Source: Lentilactobacillus hilgardii DSM 20176 = ATCC 8290
GTDB lineage: Bacteria; Bacillota; Bacilli; Lactobacillales; Lactobacillaceae
Length of the DNA stretch: 64,000 nucleotides
Assembly: GCF_000159315.1 (NCBI RefSeq)
Contig: NZ_GG669993.1
Location: 16,242-80,241, forward strand
Reading direction: 5' to 3'
The notes under the pieces were generated by a model, which did no database searches, had not been told where the DNA came from, and worked only from the letters and a program-made list of their open reading frames with translations. Position 1 is the first letter of the stretch. Each line of letters starts with the position of its first letter. Shown piece by piece: positions 17,454-26,046 of the stretch. The translations under genes and the position numbers were made by a program.

Positions 17454-17801
17454 TATGCTTTTTTCATAAATCCTCGATTTTTGCCAGATTATTGTTTCAC
17501 GATCCAGAAATTTGTTTAAGATTGTGAAATGGTTACGGAGAGTAAAAGTTTGTAAATATCAATCTCAGTTTTACGAGGGAAATGATGAAAATAACCTTGC
17601 AAAAATACGCTAGGTGCGTTACAAATAGAGATGTAAGCGGTTGTTACAAAAACGTTGAATGGAAGATTAAAGGATGACCAAGTAGTCAGAACAAGTGCAA
17701 AGATAATCATTTAAGTAACGACTTTGTGAATAAGCTTCCATTTTTTATTTGTTAATGATTGCTCATTTAATAACAAATTTAACGATTATGGAGATGTGAT
17801 T
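17454..17801. other. Intergenic region before the alcohol dehydrogenase gene
   Basis: No firm gene is seen. A 30-codon frame (17585-17677, ATG shortly after GAGGGA) has a passable ribosome site but no other support. A short inverted repeat ACGC-N5-GCGT lies near 17607-17619. A possible redox-regulator half-site TTGTGAA occurs near 17723. Confidence 0.3.
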
Positions 17802-18923
17802 ATGCGAATTAAAGCAGCGGTTGTAAACAAGAAGGACGGCAAGTTCGAAATGAAGAACGATGTCGAATTAGCTGACATGCAGGCTGATGACCTTCAAGTT
17901 CATATGGTTGCCTCGGGTATCTGTCATTCGGACGAGGCTTTGCGTAAAGGAACAGCTGAAATTGGTTACCCAATTGTTCTTGGACATGAAGGGTCAGGAA
18001 TCGTTGAGAAGGTTGGTCCGGAAGTTAAGGACTTTAAACCCGGTGACCATGTTGTTCTGTCGTTCTATGGCTGCGGAAATTGTATTAATTGCTTAAAAGG
18101 TATTCCAACTCAATGCTTGAATTATGCTGCAAATAATTTGTCGGGTGTTCGTCCTGACGGAAGTGCTCATTTTACTGAAAATGGTCATGACGTTGCCGAC
18201 ATGTTTGATCAATCATCATTCACGACAACAACGGTTGTTCGTGAACGTAACGCCGTTAAAGTTTCAAAAGATTTGGATTTGCGTCAATTGGGACCTTTAG
18301 GGTGCGGATATGTCACAGGCAGTGGGACTGTTTTCAATACACTGAAACCGGAACCAGGTTCAACAATTGCTGTATTCGGTACTGGTGCTGTTGGCTTGGC
18401 AGCAATGATGGCCGGCCGTATCTCAGGATGCACAAAAGTGATTGCCATTGACATTGTGCCTTCACGCCTTAAGTTGGCAAAAGAACTTGGCGCAACCGAT
18501 GCTATTAATAGTAAAGATGAAGATGCTGTTGAAGCCATCAAGAAATTAACGGATGGGCATGGTGTCGATTATGCCGTTGACACAACGGGTGTTAAGAAGG
18601 TCATGGAAGATTCCATTCAAGCATTGGCTCAAGGCGGTACAACAGCAACTATCGCGGTTACTGATCAACACATTGATTTGGATACTTGGAATGATCTTTG
18701 CACAAGTGATCGCAAGATTGTCGGTGTTAACATGGGCGATTCAATTCCTCAAGTTGATATTCCGCGTTTGATTCGTTTCTACAAGTTGGGCATGTTTGAT
18801 TTTGATAAGACTGAGAAATTCTACAAGTTCGATGACATTAATCAAGCCAACACTGATTCTGTCAGTGGCAAGACAATTAAGCCTGTCTTGGTAATCGACG
18901 ATGATTACAAACCGGGGGACTAG
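17802..18923 (+). CDS. Zinc-dependent alcohol dehydrogenase (aryl/benzyl-alcohol type)
   Basis: A 373-residue medium-chain dehydrogenase that interconverts an alcohol and an aldehyde with NAD(H). Catalytic-zinc ligands lie in SGICHSDE and GHEGSGIVEKVG. The structural-zinc cluster is GCGNCINCLKGIPTQC. The Rossmann motif is GTGAVGLAAMMAGRI. The overall pattern is that of the aryl-alcohol/class III-like branch. An aldehyde dehydrogenase gene follows about 107 bases later, so the pair could carry an alcohol through to the acid. The start is ATG 17802, 8 bases after GGAG; the GTG at 17796 is too close. The substrate is not determined. Confidence 0.87.
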   Translation: MRIKAAVVNKKDGKFEMKNDVELADMQADDLQVHMVASGICHSDEALRKGTAEIGYPIVLGHEGSGIVEKVGPEVKDFKPGDHVVLSFYGCGNCINCLKGIPTQCLNYAANNLSGVRPDGSAHFTENGHDVADMFDQSSFTTTTVVRERNAVKVSKDLDLRQLGPLGCGYVTGSGTVFNTLKPEPGSTIAVFGTGAVGLAAMMAGRISGCTKVIAIDIVPSRLKLAKELGATDAINSKDEDAVEAIKKLTDGHGVDYAVDTTGVKKVMEDSIQALAQGGTTATIAVTDQHIDLDTWNDLCTSDRKIVGVNMGDSIPQVDIPRLIRFYKLGMFDFDKTEKFYKFDDINQANTDSVSGKTIKPVLVIDDDYKPGD

Positions 18924-19030
18924 TTTTAGTTAGTCATGTTTAATGATTGTTGACATTGAATATTGAAAAAGCATTTTTTCCTGCCATCAAGTCTTTTCGA
19001 CAGGATAAATTGGAAAGGAAGCACAATATT

Positions 19031-20506
19031 ATGGCACAAAATGCTGTAGCATTAAAACATTATCAAATGTACATTAACGGAGAATTTAAAGATTCAGAGT
19101 CAGGTAATATGTTGACGGTACTGAATCCTTCAACGGGAGAAGCAATTTCTACTGTTCCAAGTGCAACCCGTGAAGAAACAAAAGAAGCAATTGATGCGGC
19201 TTATGAAGCTGAAAAATCATGGAAGAAGGTTCCGGCTGCTACTCGTGGCCAATATCTTCACGATGTTGCAACAGAAGTTCGTAAGCAAAAGGATCACTTA
19301 ATTGAAATGCTTCAAGAGGAGCAGGGAAAGATTAAGTCCTTAGCGACAACTGAAATCTTGTTCTCGGCTGACTACTTTGATTATATGGCTAGTGCCGCTC
19401 GGACATACGAAGGCGAAATCCTTCAATCCGACAACAAAAATGAAAACATTATGATTGCTAAGCAACCAATTGGTGTCGCTGCCGGGATCTTACCATGGAA
19501 CTTCCCATTCTTCTTGATTGCCCGTAAAATGGGTCCGGCTTTGGTAACAGGTAATACCATTGTTATGAAGCCAAGTTCGGATACACCTAACTTGGCACTT
19601 GAATTTGCTAAGATCTGTGACAAAGTTGGTATTCCAAAGGGTGTTGTCAACATTGTTTCAGGACCGGGTTCGGTCGTTGGTGATGAGTTAACTCGAAACA
19701 AGAAGATCGGTATTATCAGTTTGACCGGTTCTGTTGAATCAGGCAAGCGCATTATGGAAGGTGCTGCCACTCATATGGCCAAGGTATCACTTGAATTAGG
19801 TGGTAAAGCACCAGCCATTGTTTGCAAGGATGCCGATATTGATCTCGCCGTACAATCAATTATTGACTCTCGAGTCGATAACAATGGTCAACTTTGCAAC
19901 AACTGTGAACGGGTTTACGTTCAAGAAGATGTTGCGGACGAATTTATCAAGAAGTTGTCCAAAAAGATGTCTGAGATTACGGTTGGCAACCCAATGAAAG
20001 ATGAGAAGATCGGTATGGGACCATTGATTAATCAAGCAGCTTTGGATAAGGTTGCCGGAATGGTTGATCGTGCTGTTAAAGCCGGTGGCAAGATCACGGC
20101 CGGTGGTCACAAGCTGAATATTGAAAATGGATTCTATTACGAACCAACTGTCATTACCAACGTTAAACAGGATTCCGAAATTGTTCAAGACGAAATCTTT
20201 GGACCGGTTCTTCCTGTATTAACCTTTAAGACATTGGATGATGCCATTGAAATGGCTAATGACAGTGACTTTGGATTGACTTCATCAATCTTTACTGAGA
20301 ATTTGGATAACGCAATGCGTGCCGCAAATGAACTTGAAGACGGTGAAACCTATATCAACCGCTTCAATTTTGAAGCTATGAATGGTTCTCACTCCGGCTG
20401 GAAAGAATCCGGTATTGGTGGAGACGATGGTCGTCATGGTATTGAAGAATACTTGAATACCCACGTCATCTACCTGCAGGGTCATCCTGAAAAGGCTAAT
20501 GGTTAA
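19031..20506 (+). CDS. NAD-dependent aldehyde dehydrogenase, AldA (lactaldehyde/glycolaldehyde)-like
   Basis: A 491-residue aldehyde dehydrogenase oxidising an aldehyde to the acid with NAD(P)+. It shows GILPWNFPFFLIARKMGPALVTGN, the catalytic Glu region LELGGKAP, the nucleophile in NNGQLCNNCERVYVQ and the C-terminal EIFGPVLPV. The cysteine-rich sequence around the nucleophile and the ERVYVQ that follows match the AldA-type lactaldehyde dehydrogenase subgroup. The start is ATG 19031, 9 bases after AAGGAAG; the upstream extension lacks a ribosome site. It probably works with the preceding alcohol dehydrogenase. A strong terminator follows. Confidence 0.87.
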   Translation: MAQNAVALKHYQMYINGEFKDSESGNMLTVLNPSTGEAISTVPSATREETKEAIDAAYEAEKSWKKVPAATRGQYLHDVATEVRKQKDHLIEMLQEEQGKIKSLATTEILFSADYFDYMASAARTYEGEILQSDNKNENIMIAKQPIGVAAGILPWNFPFFLIARKMGPALVTGNTIVMKPSSDTPNLALEFAKICDKVGIPKGVVNIVSGPGSVVGDELTRNKKIGIISLTGSVESGKRIMEGAATHMAKVSLELGGKAPAIVCKDADIDLAVQSIIDSRVDNNGQLCNNCERVYVQEDVADEFIKKLSKKMSEITVGNPMKDEKIGMGPLINQAALDKVAGMVDRAVKAGGKITAGGHKLNIENGFYYEPTVITNVKQDSEIVQDEIFGPVLPVLTFKTLDDAIEMANDSDFGLTSSIFTENLDNAMRAANELEDGETYINRFNFEAMNGSHSGWKESGIGGDDGRHGIEEYLNTHVIYLQGHPEKANG

Positions 20507-20540
20507 TTTAGAAACAGATAGTTAATCTGCTATCTCAATA

Positions 20541-20582
20541 AAAAGAAGTTGAAAACACTGTTGTGTGTTTTCAACTTCTTTT
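20541..20582 (+). terminator. Strong rho-independent terminator
   Basis: Two exact 18-base arms (20541-20558 and 20565-20582) flank a six-base loop, ending in CTTCTTTT. Confidence 0.92.
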
Positions 20583-20663
20583 GTATCCGAAGAAAATGGT
20601 CAAAGGACTGATCACCAATCGACATTTTTCTATACTAATTGTAAAGGCTTTGGAGGGATTTTG

Positions 20664-21299
20664 ATGTATAAGATGATTGCGTTTGATTTAGATGGCACAG
20701 TAGCCGAAACTTTTCCCGTGATTTTTGATTCATTTCGCAAAATCGTTTATAAATATACGCACAAGCGAATTGATGATCAAACCATTTTAGCGACTTTTGG
20801 AGCAAATGAGATTGGGATGTTAAACCAATTGATCCCCAATGCGCCAGACAGAATTTTAAATGATTTTTATCAGCAATACAATGCCAGCCACGCTACATTA
20901 ACCGAACCGTTTTCCGGCATAAATTCTTTAATTGACATGCTGGCAGCTCACCACGTGCAAACGCCAATGGTAACCGGGAAAGGATCTGTTAGCTGCCGGA
21001 TCAGTCTAGAAACTTTAGGGCTTCAAAACCGGTTTTCACCAATTCTGATCGGATCCTCAACGGGACCGAATAAGAGCGAAAATTTTCAGAGATTACTATC
21101 TCAATATCAATTAGCATCGGATCAAATGGCCTATGTTGCGGATACGGTTGGCGATATTGAAAGCTGTAGAGCCGTTGGAATTGACTGTTATTCAGCAGCT
21201 TGGTCGAAGTATGCAGATGTTGATAAGCTTCAAGAGGCAAACGCCACTACTTTTCGATCAGTTAACAGCTTAAATGACTTTTTGAAAAAAATGATATAA
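20664..21299 (+). CDS. HAD-superfamily hydrolase, phosphoglycolate phosphatase-like
   Basis: A 211-residue phosphatase of HAD subfamily I. The motif I nucleophile is in FDLDGTVAET, the motif II Thr in PMVTGKGS, the Lys in GPNKSENF, and the motif III/IV acids in YVADTVGDIESCRAVG. A helical cap sits between motifs I and II, as in Gph and beta-phosphoglucomutase relatives. The substrate is unknown. ATG 20664 follows GGAGGG by 6 bases; the open frame extends upstream but through the preceding terminator, so that part is not coding. Confidence 0.85.
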   Translation: MYKMIAFDLDGTVAETFPVIFDSFRKIVYKYTHKRIDDQTILATFGANEIGMLNQLIPNAPDRILNDFYQQYNASHATLTEPFSGINSLIDMLAAHHVQTPMVTGKGSVSCRISLETLGLQNRFSPILIGSSTGPNKSENFQRLLSQYQLASDQMAYVADTVGDIESCRAVGIDCYSAAWSKYADVDKLQEANATTFRSVNSLNDFLKKMI

Positions 21300-21347
21300 G
21301 TCAGTTAAAACGTAGAATGATTTCTGTTTGACAGCTTTCAACCTTGA

Positions 21348-21665
21348 TTAATTGTTTTGATCAAACGTATCCCCCAACAATTGAATGACCATACTTGGAT
21401 GGTCTCCGGGGGTGGCTCTGTAAACGGCGTAATCGCCTGGTTTTAAATGATCATTTTGCAGCGTTGCCGAACCTACAACACTAAAACCCGCAACTTCATA
21501 ATAAGCATGGCCATCTACCGATTCGTCTGTTAAAGTGACGTCCACGGAGTCAAGGGGCGCAACATCCAACGACGCGCGTCGTAATGCTAAATACTGGTAG
21601 CTGACATCATCAACCGTTAAGGTTATTTCATTATCGTTGCAGGGCATATTAAAAGTTTCTTTCAA
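21348..21665 (-). CDS. Conserved hypothetical protein, about 105 aa
   Basis: A small acidic, beta-rich cytoplasmic protein without signal or membrane segment, and with no family that I recognise. The sequence alternates short strands (ITLTVDDVSYQYLAL, SVDVTLTDESV, YYEVAGFSVVG, GDYAVYRATPGDHPSMVIQLLG), suggesting a beta-sandwich or barrel. The best start is a TTG at 21665, 9 bases after GGAAG; an ATG at 21647 is also possible. It is convergent with the HAD gene, with only a short gap. Confidence 0.55.
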   Translation of the reverse strand: MKETFNMPCNDNEITLTVDDVSYQYLALRRASLDVAPLDSVDVTLTDESVDGHAYYEVAGFSVVGSATLQNDHLKPGDYAVYRATPGDHPSMVIQLLGDTFDQNN

Positions 21666-21778
21666 TTTAAGTAACTTCCTTTTCAAGTAGGCAAATAAGT
21701 ACGATCTATCTATTATTGTAACCGTCCTATTGGTTTAAAAGTACACTAACGCTTAATTGGTGTTAACGATAGTGCTAA

Positions 21779-21822
21779 TAAAAAGCACCCAATTGACCAC
21801 CACAAGGTCCATTGGGTACTTA
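21779..21822 (-). terminator. Terminator of the OYE-GNAT operon
   Basis: AGTACCCAATGGACC pairs with GGTCAATTGGGTGCT on the minus strand, followed by TTTTTA. Confidence 0.82.
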
Positions 21823-21833
21823 TCAGTCAATAA

Positions 21834-22340
21834 TTAATGAACAATCTCTTTAAACATTAGTTTTCCAGCTATATCTCGACCACTTACGGTCATTAAAAGG
21901 GGCAGATCGCCTATGATTTTAAAGCCGTATTCTTTATATAAATCAATTGCATGAAGGTTGCCAGAAATAACGTCCAGGTAGATACCGTGCAGTTTCCAAT
22001 CATTAGCTGCCCAGTCAATGACCTGTTCCATTAGTGTACTGCCAATGCCCTGATTCCAAAAATCCTGATCTACTGAAACAGCGAGATCCCCGCGATTGAT
22101 GTAGCGAGGTAAGTTCCTTCTGGAAAGTTGAGCGAGGCCAACAATCTCCTCATTTTCAAACGCAGCGAAGAACACTGTTGCATTCGCATCGTGCATTTGA
22201 TCAGAAATTTTAATTTCATCTAAATATTTATGAATATCTTTTTGACTGTAACTAAGGTTATTAGTCTGACCACTAACCTTCATTAAGTGACGGTAAATTA
22301 AATCAGCATCTTTAGGTTCTGCCATTTGAATTTTGGCCAT
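21834..22340 (-). CDS. GNAT-family N-acetyltransferase
   Basis: A 168-residue GCN5-related acetyltransferase. AEPKDADLIYRHLMKV begins the fold, LAVSVDQDFWNQGIGSTLMEQVIDWA is the acetyl-CoA-binding region, and LDVISGNLHAIDLYKEYGFKIIGDL is the C-terminal motif B. The substrate is unknown. ATG 22340 lies 8 bases after AAGGAG. It begins 26 bases after the OYE gene stop and is almost certainly co-transcribed with it. Confidence 0.83.
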   Translation of the reverse strand: MAKIQMAEPKDADLIYRHLMKVSGQTNNLSYSQKDIHKYLDEIKISDQMHDANATVFFAAFENEEIVGLAQLSRRNLPRYINRGDLAVSVDQDFWNQGIGSTLMEQVIDWAANDWKLHGIYLDVISGNLHAIDLYKEYGFKIIGDLPLLMTVSGRDIAGKLMFKEIVH

Positions 22341-22365
22341 CAAGAATTCTCCTTGTCTATATTTA

Positions 22366-23508
22366 TTATCTTTTTAATTGGTGTTTGTCAGTTGAAAGAG
22401 GGAAGCCTCTTCTAAAAGCAGTCATTAAAAAATTCAGCAATGGTGGTGTGATTTTTAACTCGTTCAAATCCCGTAAGGAGAAAGTATAGCGAATTGCCTG
22501 TTCATCTTCAGCCTCAACTTTTTGAACCCATTGTGGTTCTCGAATTAATTCACGACCCATTGCGGCAAAGGAAACACCTGAATCAATTAATTTTTCCACT
22601 TGAGCAGGTGTTGCCAAATGTCCAACAACGATGAGGGGTAAATCGTCAGCTAAAACAGCTTTAATTTTCTCAAATACCGGCCGCTGGTCACTTGTGTCCA
22701 CAATTGAGCTTTCCCAAGCATCTGCTAACGAAAGGTGCAGGTAATCAATCGGCTTGTTGTTTAGCTGTGAAACGAGTGCGATTGTATCTGAAATCCTGAT
22801 CCCGGGTTCTTCGATTTCTTCTGGAGAAATTCGGTAACCGAGAATAAAAGGCGAGTCGGCAAATTGCTTAATGGTGTCGGCACAGGCATCAACAACTGCC
22901 AACGGAAACCTCATGCGGTTTTGTAAGGAACCGCCCCATTGGTCTGCCCGCCGGTTGGAGTGGGGACTAAAAAATTGTTGAAGAAGATAAGTGTTGGCAC
23001 CATGCAGTTCAACACCGTCGAAGCCGGCTTCTATTGCGAGTTTAGTCGCTTTTGCAAAATCCTCAATGGTTTGAGTGATTTCTTTCTCGGACAATGCCCG
23101 TGGGGTTTCAGCGCCATGTCGAAGTGCGGAAACAGCACTTGCAGAAACGGGTTGTTGGCCGCGGAGTACTTTTGAGTTAGTCATCCGACCGGCGCTAAAG
23201 ATCTGTAAAATAGCTTTAGTGCCATTCATCTTAATAGCATTTGCCAGTCGGGACAAGCCCAGAAGCATACTTTTATCAGCAACACTTAGTTCGCCCTCAA
23301 AGCCCTTTCCCAAGTCATTAACGTTGGCACAACCGGTAATTAACATGCCAACACCACCGGTGCGCAATCGGTAATAATTAATTTCATCGTTGGTAATTGA
23401 CCCGTCTTCAAAACTGGACTGTTCTGTCATTGGTGACATGACAACCCGGTTTTTTATTTTAACACCATTTCGAAGTGTATCAGGTTTTAAGAACTTGTAT
23501 TTAGTCAT
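22366..23508 (-). CDS. NADH:flavin oxidoreductase, old yellow enzyme family
   Basis: A 380-residue FMN-dependent (beta/alpha)8 barrel oxidoreductase. RVVMSPMTEQSS lies at the flavin site, GFDGVELHGANTYLLQQFFSPHSNRR carries the active-site His-Asn pair, GGSLQNRMRFPL follows, and the phosphate-binding end is FAAMGRELIREPQW. Family members reduce activated C=C bonds, often of toxic enones. ATG 23508 lies about 8 bases after GGGGG; an upstream in-frame start has no ribosome site. It is first in an operon with a GNAT gene. Confidence 0.88.
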   Translation of the reverse strand: MTKYKFLKPDTLRNGVKIKNRVVMSPMTEQSSFEDGSITNDEINYYRLRTGGVGMLITGCANVNDLGKGFEGELSVADKSMLLGLSRLANAIKMNGTKAILQIFSAGRMTNSKVLRGQQPVSASAVSALRHGAETPRALSEKEITQTIEDFAKATKLAIEAGFDGVELHGANTYLLQQFFSPHSNRRADQWGGSLQNRMRFPLAVVDACADTIKQFADSPFILGYRISPEEIEEPGIRISDTIALVSQLNNKPIDYLHLSLADAWESSIVDTSDQRPVFEKIKAVLADDLPLIVVGHLATPAQVEKLIDSGVSFAAMGRELIREPQWVQKVEAEDEQAIRYTFSLRDLNELKITPPLLNFLMTAFRRGFPLSTDKHQLKR

Positions 23509-23752
23509 TAAACGACCCCCATTGTAGTAATCAACAAGCACAATACAATTTTAGCATAAAAGTCAAATTAAGATGGATTTGAAAAACGCATTATTTCGGC
23601 TTTTAGTCGTAATAGCGTTTAATAAAGTCTAATCTTAACAAAAAGATAAACAGTGTGAATGATTGCTTGAGTGCATATAAAATAGTGATGAATTATCGCT
23701 TAGACAATACATTTGTTTATGACAAGATCTTACCCGGTAGTAAGGGTAGTGG

Positions 23753-24607
23753 CTATGACACGTGAACACTTTTCTTGACGGTTCCTTCGACTAAAAAACT
23801 GATATCGAGTGGAGAAACGGCATTTGTTAAGTTTCCAATTGAGATAAAGTCAGCGCCGCATCCGCTAAATGACGCGATTGTGTCTTCGCAAATCCCTCCA
23901 GAAGCTTCGACATGGATGTTGTCAGGAACAAGTTTTTTCCATTTCTTGATAGTGGAAGGGTCCTGATTATCGAACATGATGACATCTGCACCGATTGAAA
24001 TAGCATCTTGAAGTTCCTGTTTGGTTTCAACTTCGATTTCAATAGGGGTTAACGGACCAGCGCTTTTTTTGGCCATTAATAAGGCTTCCTTAACGCCACC
24101 GGCTAATGCAATATGATTGTCCTTTAACATGATGGCATTCGTCAGATCAAAGCGATGGTTAAATCCACCGCCAACGGTAACAGCATATTTATCAAATAGC
24201 CGTAAACCGGGAGTCGTTTTTCGGGTATCGGTAATTTTTATTGTTGGATCATTTAGTTCCGTGATAACCTGTGCCGTTTTGGTAGCAATACCACTCATTC
24301 GCTGCATTAAATTTAAAATCACCCGTTCTCCGGTTAAAAGGGTTGCGGCGGCCCCAACGACTTTACCGATTTTTTGACCGGATGAAATGTGTTGACCATC
24401 AGAAACAAGGGACGTGTAATGAGCTTCTCCAATTAAATTATAGGCCAGTTGGGGAAGCTGTTGGCCGCAAACAATACCGGATTGTTTTGCAATGAAGTAA
24501 CCGGTTAGGACTTTATCGGTTGGCAGGTAACTGACGCTTAAATCACCGAAACCGATATCTTCTTTAAGAAAGCCAGCTAGTTTTTCGTTAACTAATAATG
24601 GGTTCAT
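23753..24607 (-). CDS. nadC: Nicotinate-nucleotide pyrophosphorylase (quinolinate phosphoribosyltransferase)
   Basis: A 284-residue NadC that converts quinolinate and PRPP to nicotinate mononucleotide. Features are KEDIGFGDLS at the N-terminus, GERVILNLMQRMSGIAT, the TRKTTPGLR substrate loop, GGGFNHRFDLTNAIMLKDNHI, and the C-terminal EASGGI and IGNLTNAVSPLDIS. The start overlaps the stop of the upstream transporter gene (ATGA) and uses the GAGGAGG inside that gene, so the two are translationally coupled. No nadA or nadB is present nearby, so quinolinate probably comes from outside the cell or from elsewhere in metabolism. Confidence 0.93.
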   Translation of the reverse strand: MNPLLVNEKLAGFLKEDIGFGDLSVSYLPTDKVLTGYFIAKQSGIVCGQQLPQLAYNLIGEAHYTSLVSDGQHISSGQKIGKVVGAAATLLTGERVILNLMQRMSGIATKTAQVITELNDPTIKITDTRKTTPGLRLFDKYAVTVGGGFNHRFDLTNAIMLKDNHIALAGGVKEALLMAKKSAGPLTPIEIEVETKQELQDAISIGADVIMFDNQDPSTIKKWKKLVPDNIHVEASGGICEDTIASFSGCGADFISIGNLTNAVSPLDISFLVEGTVKKSVHVS

Positions 24608-25788
24608 TGAATTTCCTCCTCATGATTGGGTGAAGTGGGCAGTGCAAGGACGGCAACGGAACCGATAATCAGTGAAATCATAAAAATAATAAAAATCACG
24701 TTGATATTAATTTGACGATCCATCAAAACACCAATTAAAAGTGGTCCAAAGATTGCGCCGATTCGACCAATTCCTTGTGCCGTGCTGGTCATGGTTCCGC
24801 GAATGTCATTTCGATAAAGCTCTGGGGTTAACGCAATGATGGCACCGTATGCGCCGAGGTTGAAGAATGACAGCACACACCCTGAAATGACAATCATGAC
24901 TGCGGTGGTAGATTGACCAAACATGATGGCACCAACCGCCGTTGCGAGCATGTATAAAGCAAAGACGTACTTAACCTGTAGTCTTTTGGCCAACCAAGCA
25001 GCGCAAAAATAACCCGGAAGCTGTGCAACAACGATAATAGTTGTGTAACCAAAACTGTTGACAATACCGTAGCCTTTGTCGACCATAATGCTTGGCAGCC
25101 ACATAAACATACCGTAATAACTGAACATAACCATAAACCAGGCAAGCCATAACATTAATGTCCATGGTCGAAAGGTTTGTTTAAGCGAAACTAGCCAATT
25201 TTGTGACGAACTTGTTTCAGGCTGACTTTCATGAATGTGTTTTCGAAGAATAATAGCAAAGAATCCTGTAATGGCAGTTACAATTAAAAGACCGCACCAA
25301 CCAAGGACAGGGGTTAGCAGGAATGATAAGAAAGAGGCTACCAACCAGCCAATTGTCCAGAAACTATCTGCTAAAATAAGCATCTGAGACCGCTTACCGC
25401 CTTTATAGATATCAGCAATATAAGTTGCAGCAACCGGAAGCTCACCGCCAAGGCCCATACCGACAATGAATCTAATTGTCAGAAAAGTGTAAAAACCAGG
25501 TGATCCGGCTAACACAAGGTTACCGATGGAAAAAGTCAGTAGGGTTGCAATCAAGGTATTTTTTCGGCCGATTCTATCGGCTAAATGTCCAAAATAGAAG
25601 CCACCACAAACCATTCCGACTGTACTGATTGAGCTAATTAAACCGGTTTGGGAATTCGTGAGTGCCCATTGCTTGTGTACAAGCGACATAATAAATGACA
25701 ACAAGCCAACGTCCATGGCATCAAACATCCAAGCAGTGCCGATAATTAAAAAGACGAGGGAGGTTGTCCGTTGCTTTACATTATCCAT
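24604..25788 (-). CDS. niaP: Niacin-family MFS transporter
   Basis: A 394-residue major-facilitator transporter with 12 membrane segments. It closely follows the NiaP (B. subtilis YceI) pattern: MFDAMDVGLLSFIM in segment 1, GHLADRIGRKN between segments 2 and 3, RFIVGMGLGGELPVAATYIADI, FSYYGMFMWLPSIM, and SFFNLGAYGAIIALTPELYRNDIRGT. Family members take up nicotinate and related pyridines; the partnership with nadC suggests quinolinate or nicotinate here (inference). It is the first gene of the operon. Two matched palindromes lie 28-80 bases upstream. Confidence 0.87.
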   Translation of the reverse strand: MDNVKQRTTSLVFLIIGTAWMFDAMDVGLLSFIMSLVHKQWALTNSQTGLISSISTVGMVCGGFYFGHLADRIGRKNTLIATLLTFSIGNLVLAGSPGFYTFLTIRFIVGMGLGGELPVAATYIADIYKGGKRSQMLILADSFWTIGWLVASFLSFLLTPVLGWCGLLIVTAITGFFAIILRKHIHESQPETSSSQNWLVSLKQTFRPWTLMLWLAWFMVMFSYYGMFMWLPSIMVDKGYGIVNSFGYTTIIVVAQLPGYFCAAWLAKRLQVKYVFALYMLATAVGAIMFGQSTTAVMIVISGCVLSFFNLGAYGAIIALTPELYRNDIRGTMTSTAQGIGRIGAIFGPLLIGVLMDRQININVIFIIFMISLIIGSVAVLALPTSPNHEEEIQ

Positions 25789-25817
25789 AATAAAGAAAAA
25801 CTCCTTTCAAGGTGATA

Positions 25818-25834
25818 AAAGTATTTAATACTTT
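25818..25834. promoter_or_regulatory. Palindromic operator 1 upstream of niaP
   Basis: The perfect palindrome AAAGTATTTAATACTTT (extending two bases further on each side) has half-sites AAAGTA and TACTTT. A second copy lies 32 bp away. Confidence 0.65.
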
Positions 25835-25849
25835 TAAAGCGTTAAAATA

Positions 25850-25866
25850 AAAGTAAAATTTACTTT
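25850..25866. promoter_or_regulatory. Palindromic operator 2 upstream of niaP
   Basis: AAAGTAAAATTTACTTT is a perfect palindrome with the same AAAGTA-N5-TACTTT half-sites as operator 1. Centre-to-centre spacing is 32 bp, three helical turns, so two dimers would bind the same face. Confidence 0.65.
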
Positions 25867-26046
25867 AAATAAGAGAATACGCCATTGTCTGAAAATTATC
25901 AAGAGATTCTTGGCATAAAATTAAAAAGAAATGTGAGTTGATTTGAAAATCTCAAAGACGATGACGTATTCCCTTGACAAGAACTGGTCGTTCAGATGAA
26001 AATGAAAAGCAGTAGTCTTTTGATATGACAAGAAAGTAGGAACAAT

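Noticed and set aside
17516-17710. 64-codon minus-strand frame in the region before the alcohol dehydrogenase
   Set aside because: No ribosome site and no family features; likely chance.
17720-17740. TTGTGAATAAGCTTCC as a Rex site before the alcohol dehydrogenase
   Set aside because: Only the left half matches; the right half TTCACAA is missing.
25974-26002. TTGACA as a promoter for the helicase gene
   Set aside because: A good -35, but no acceptable -10 at 16-18 bases.
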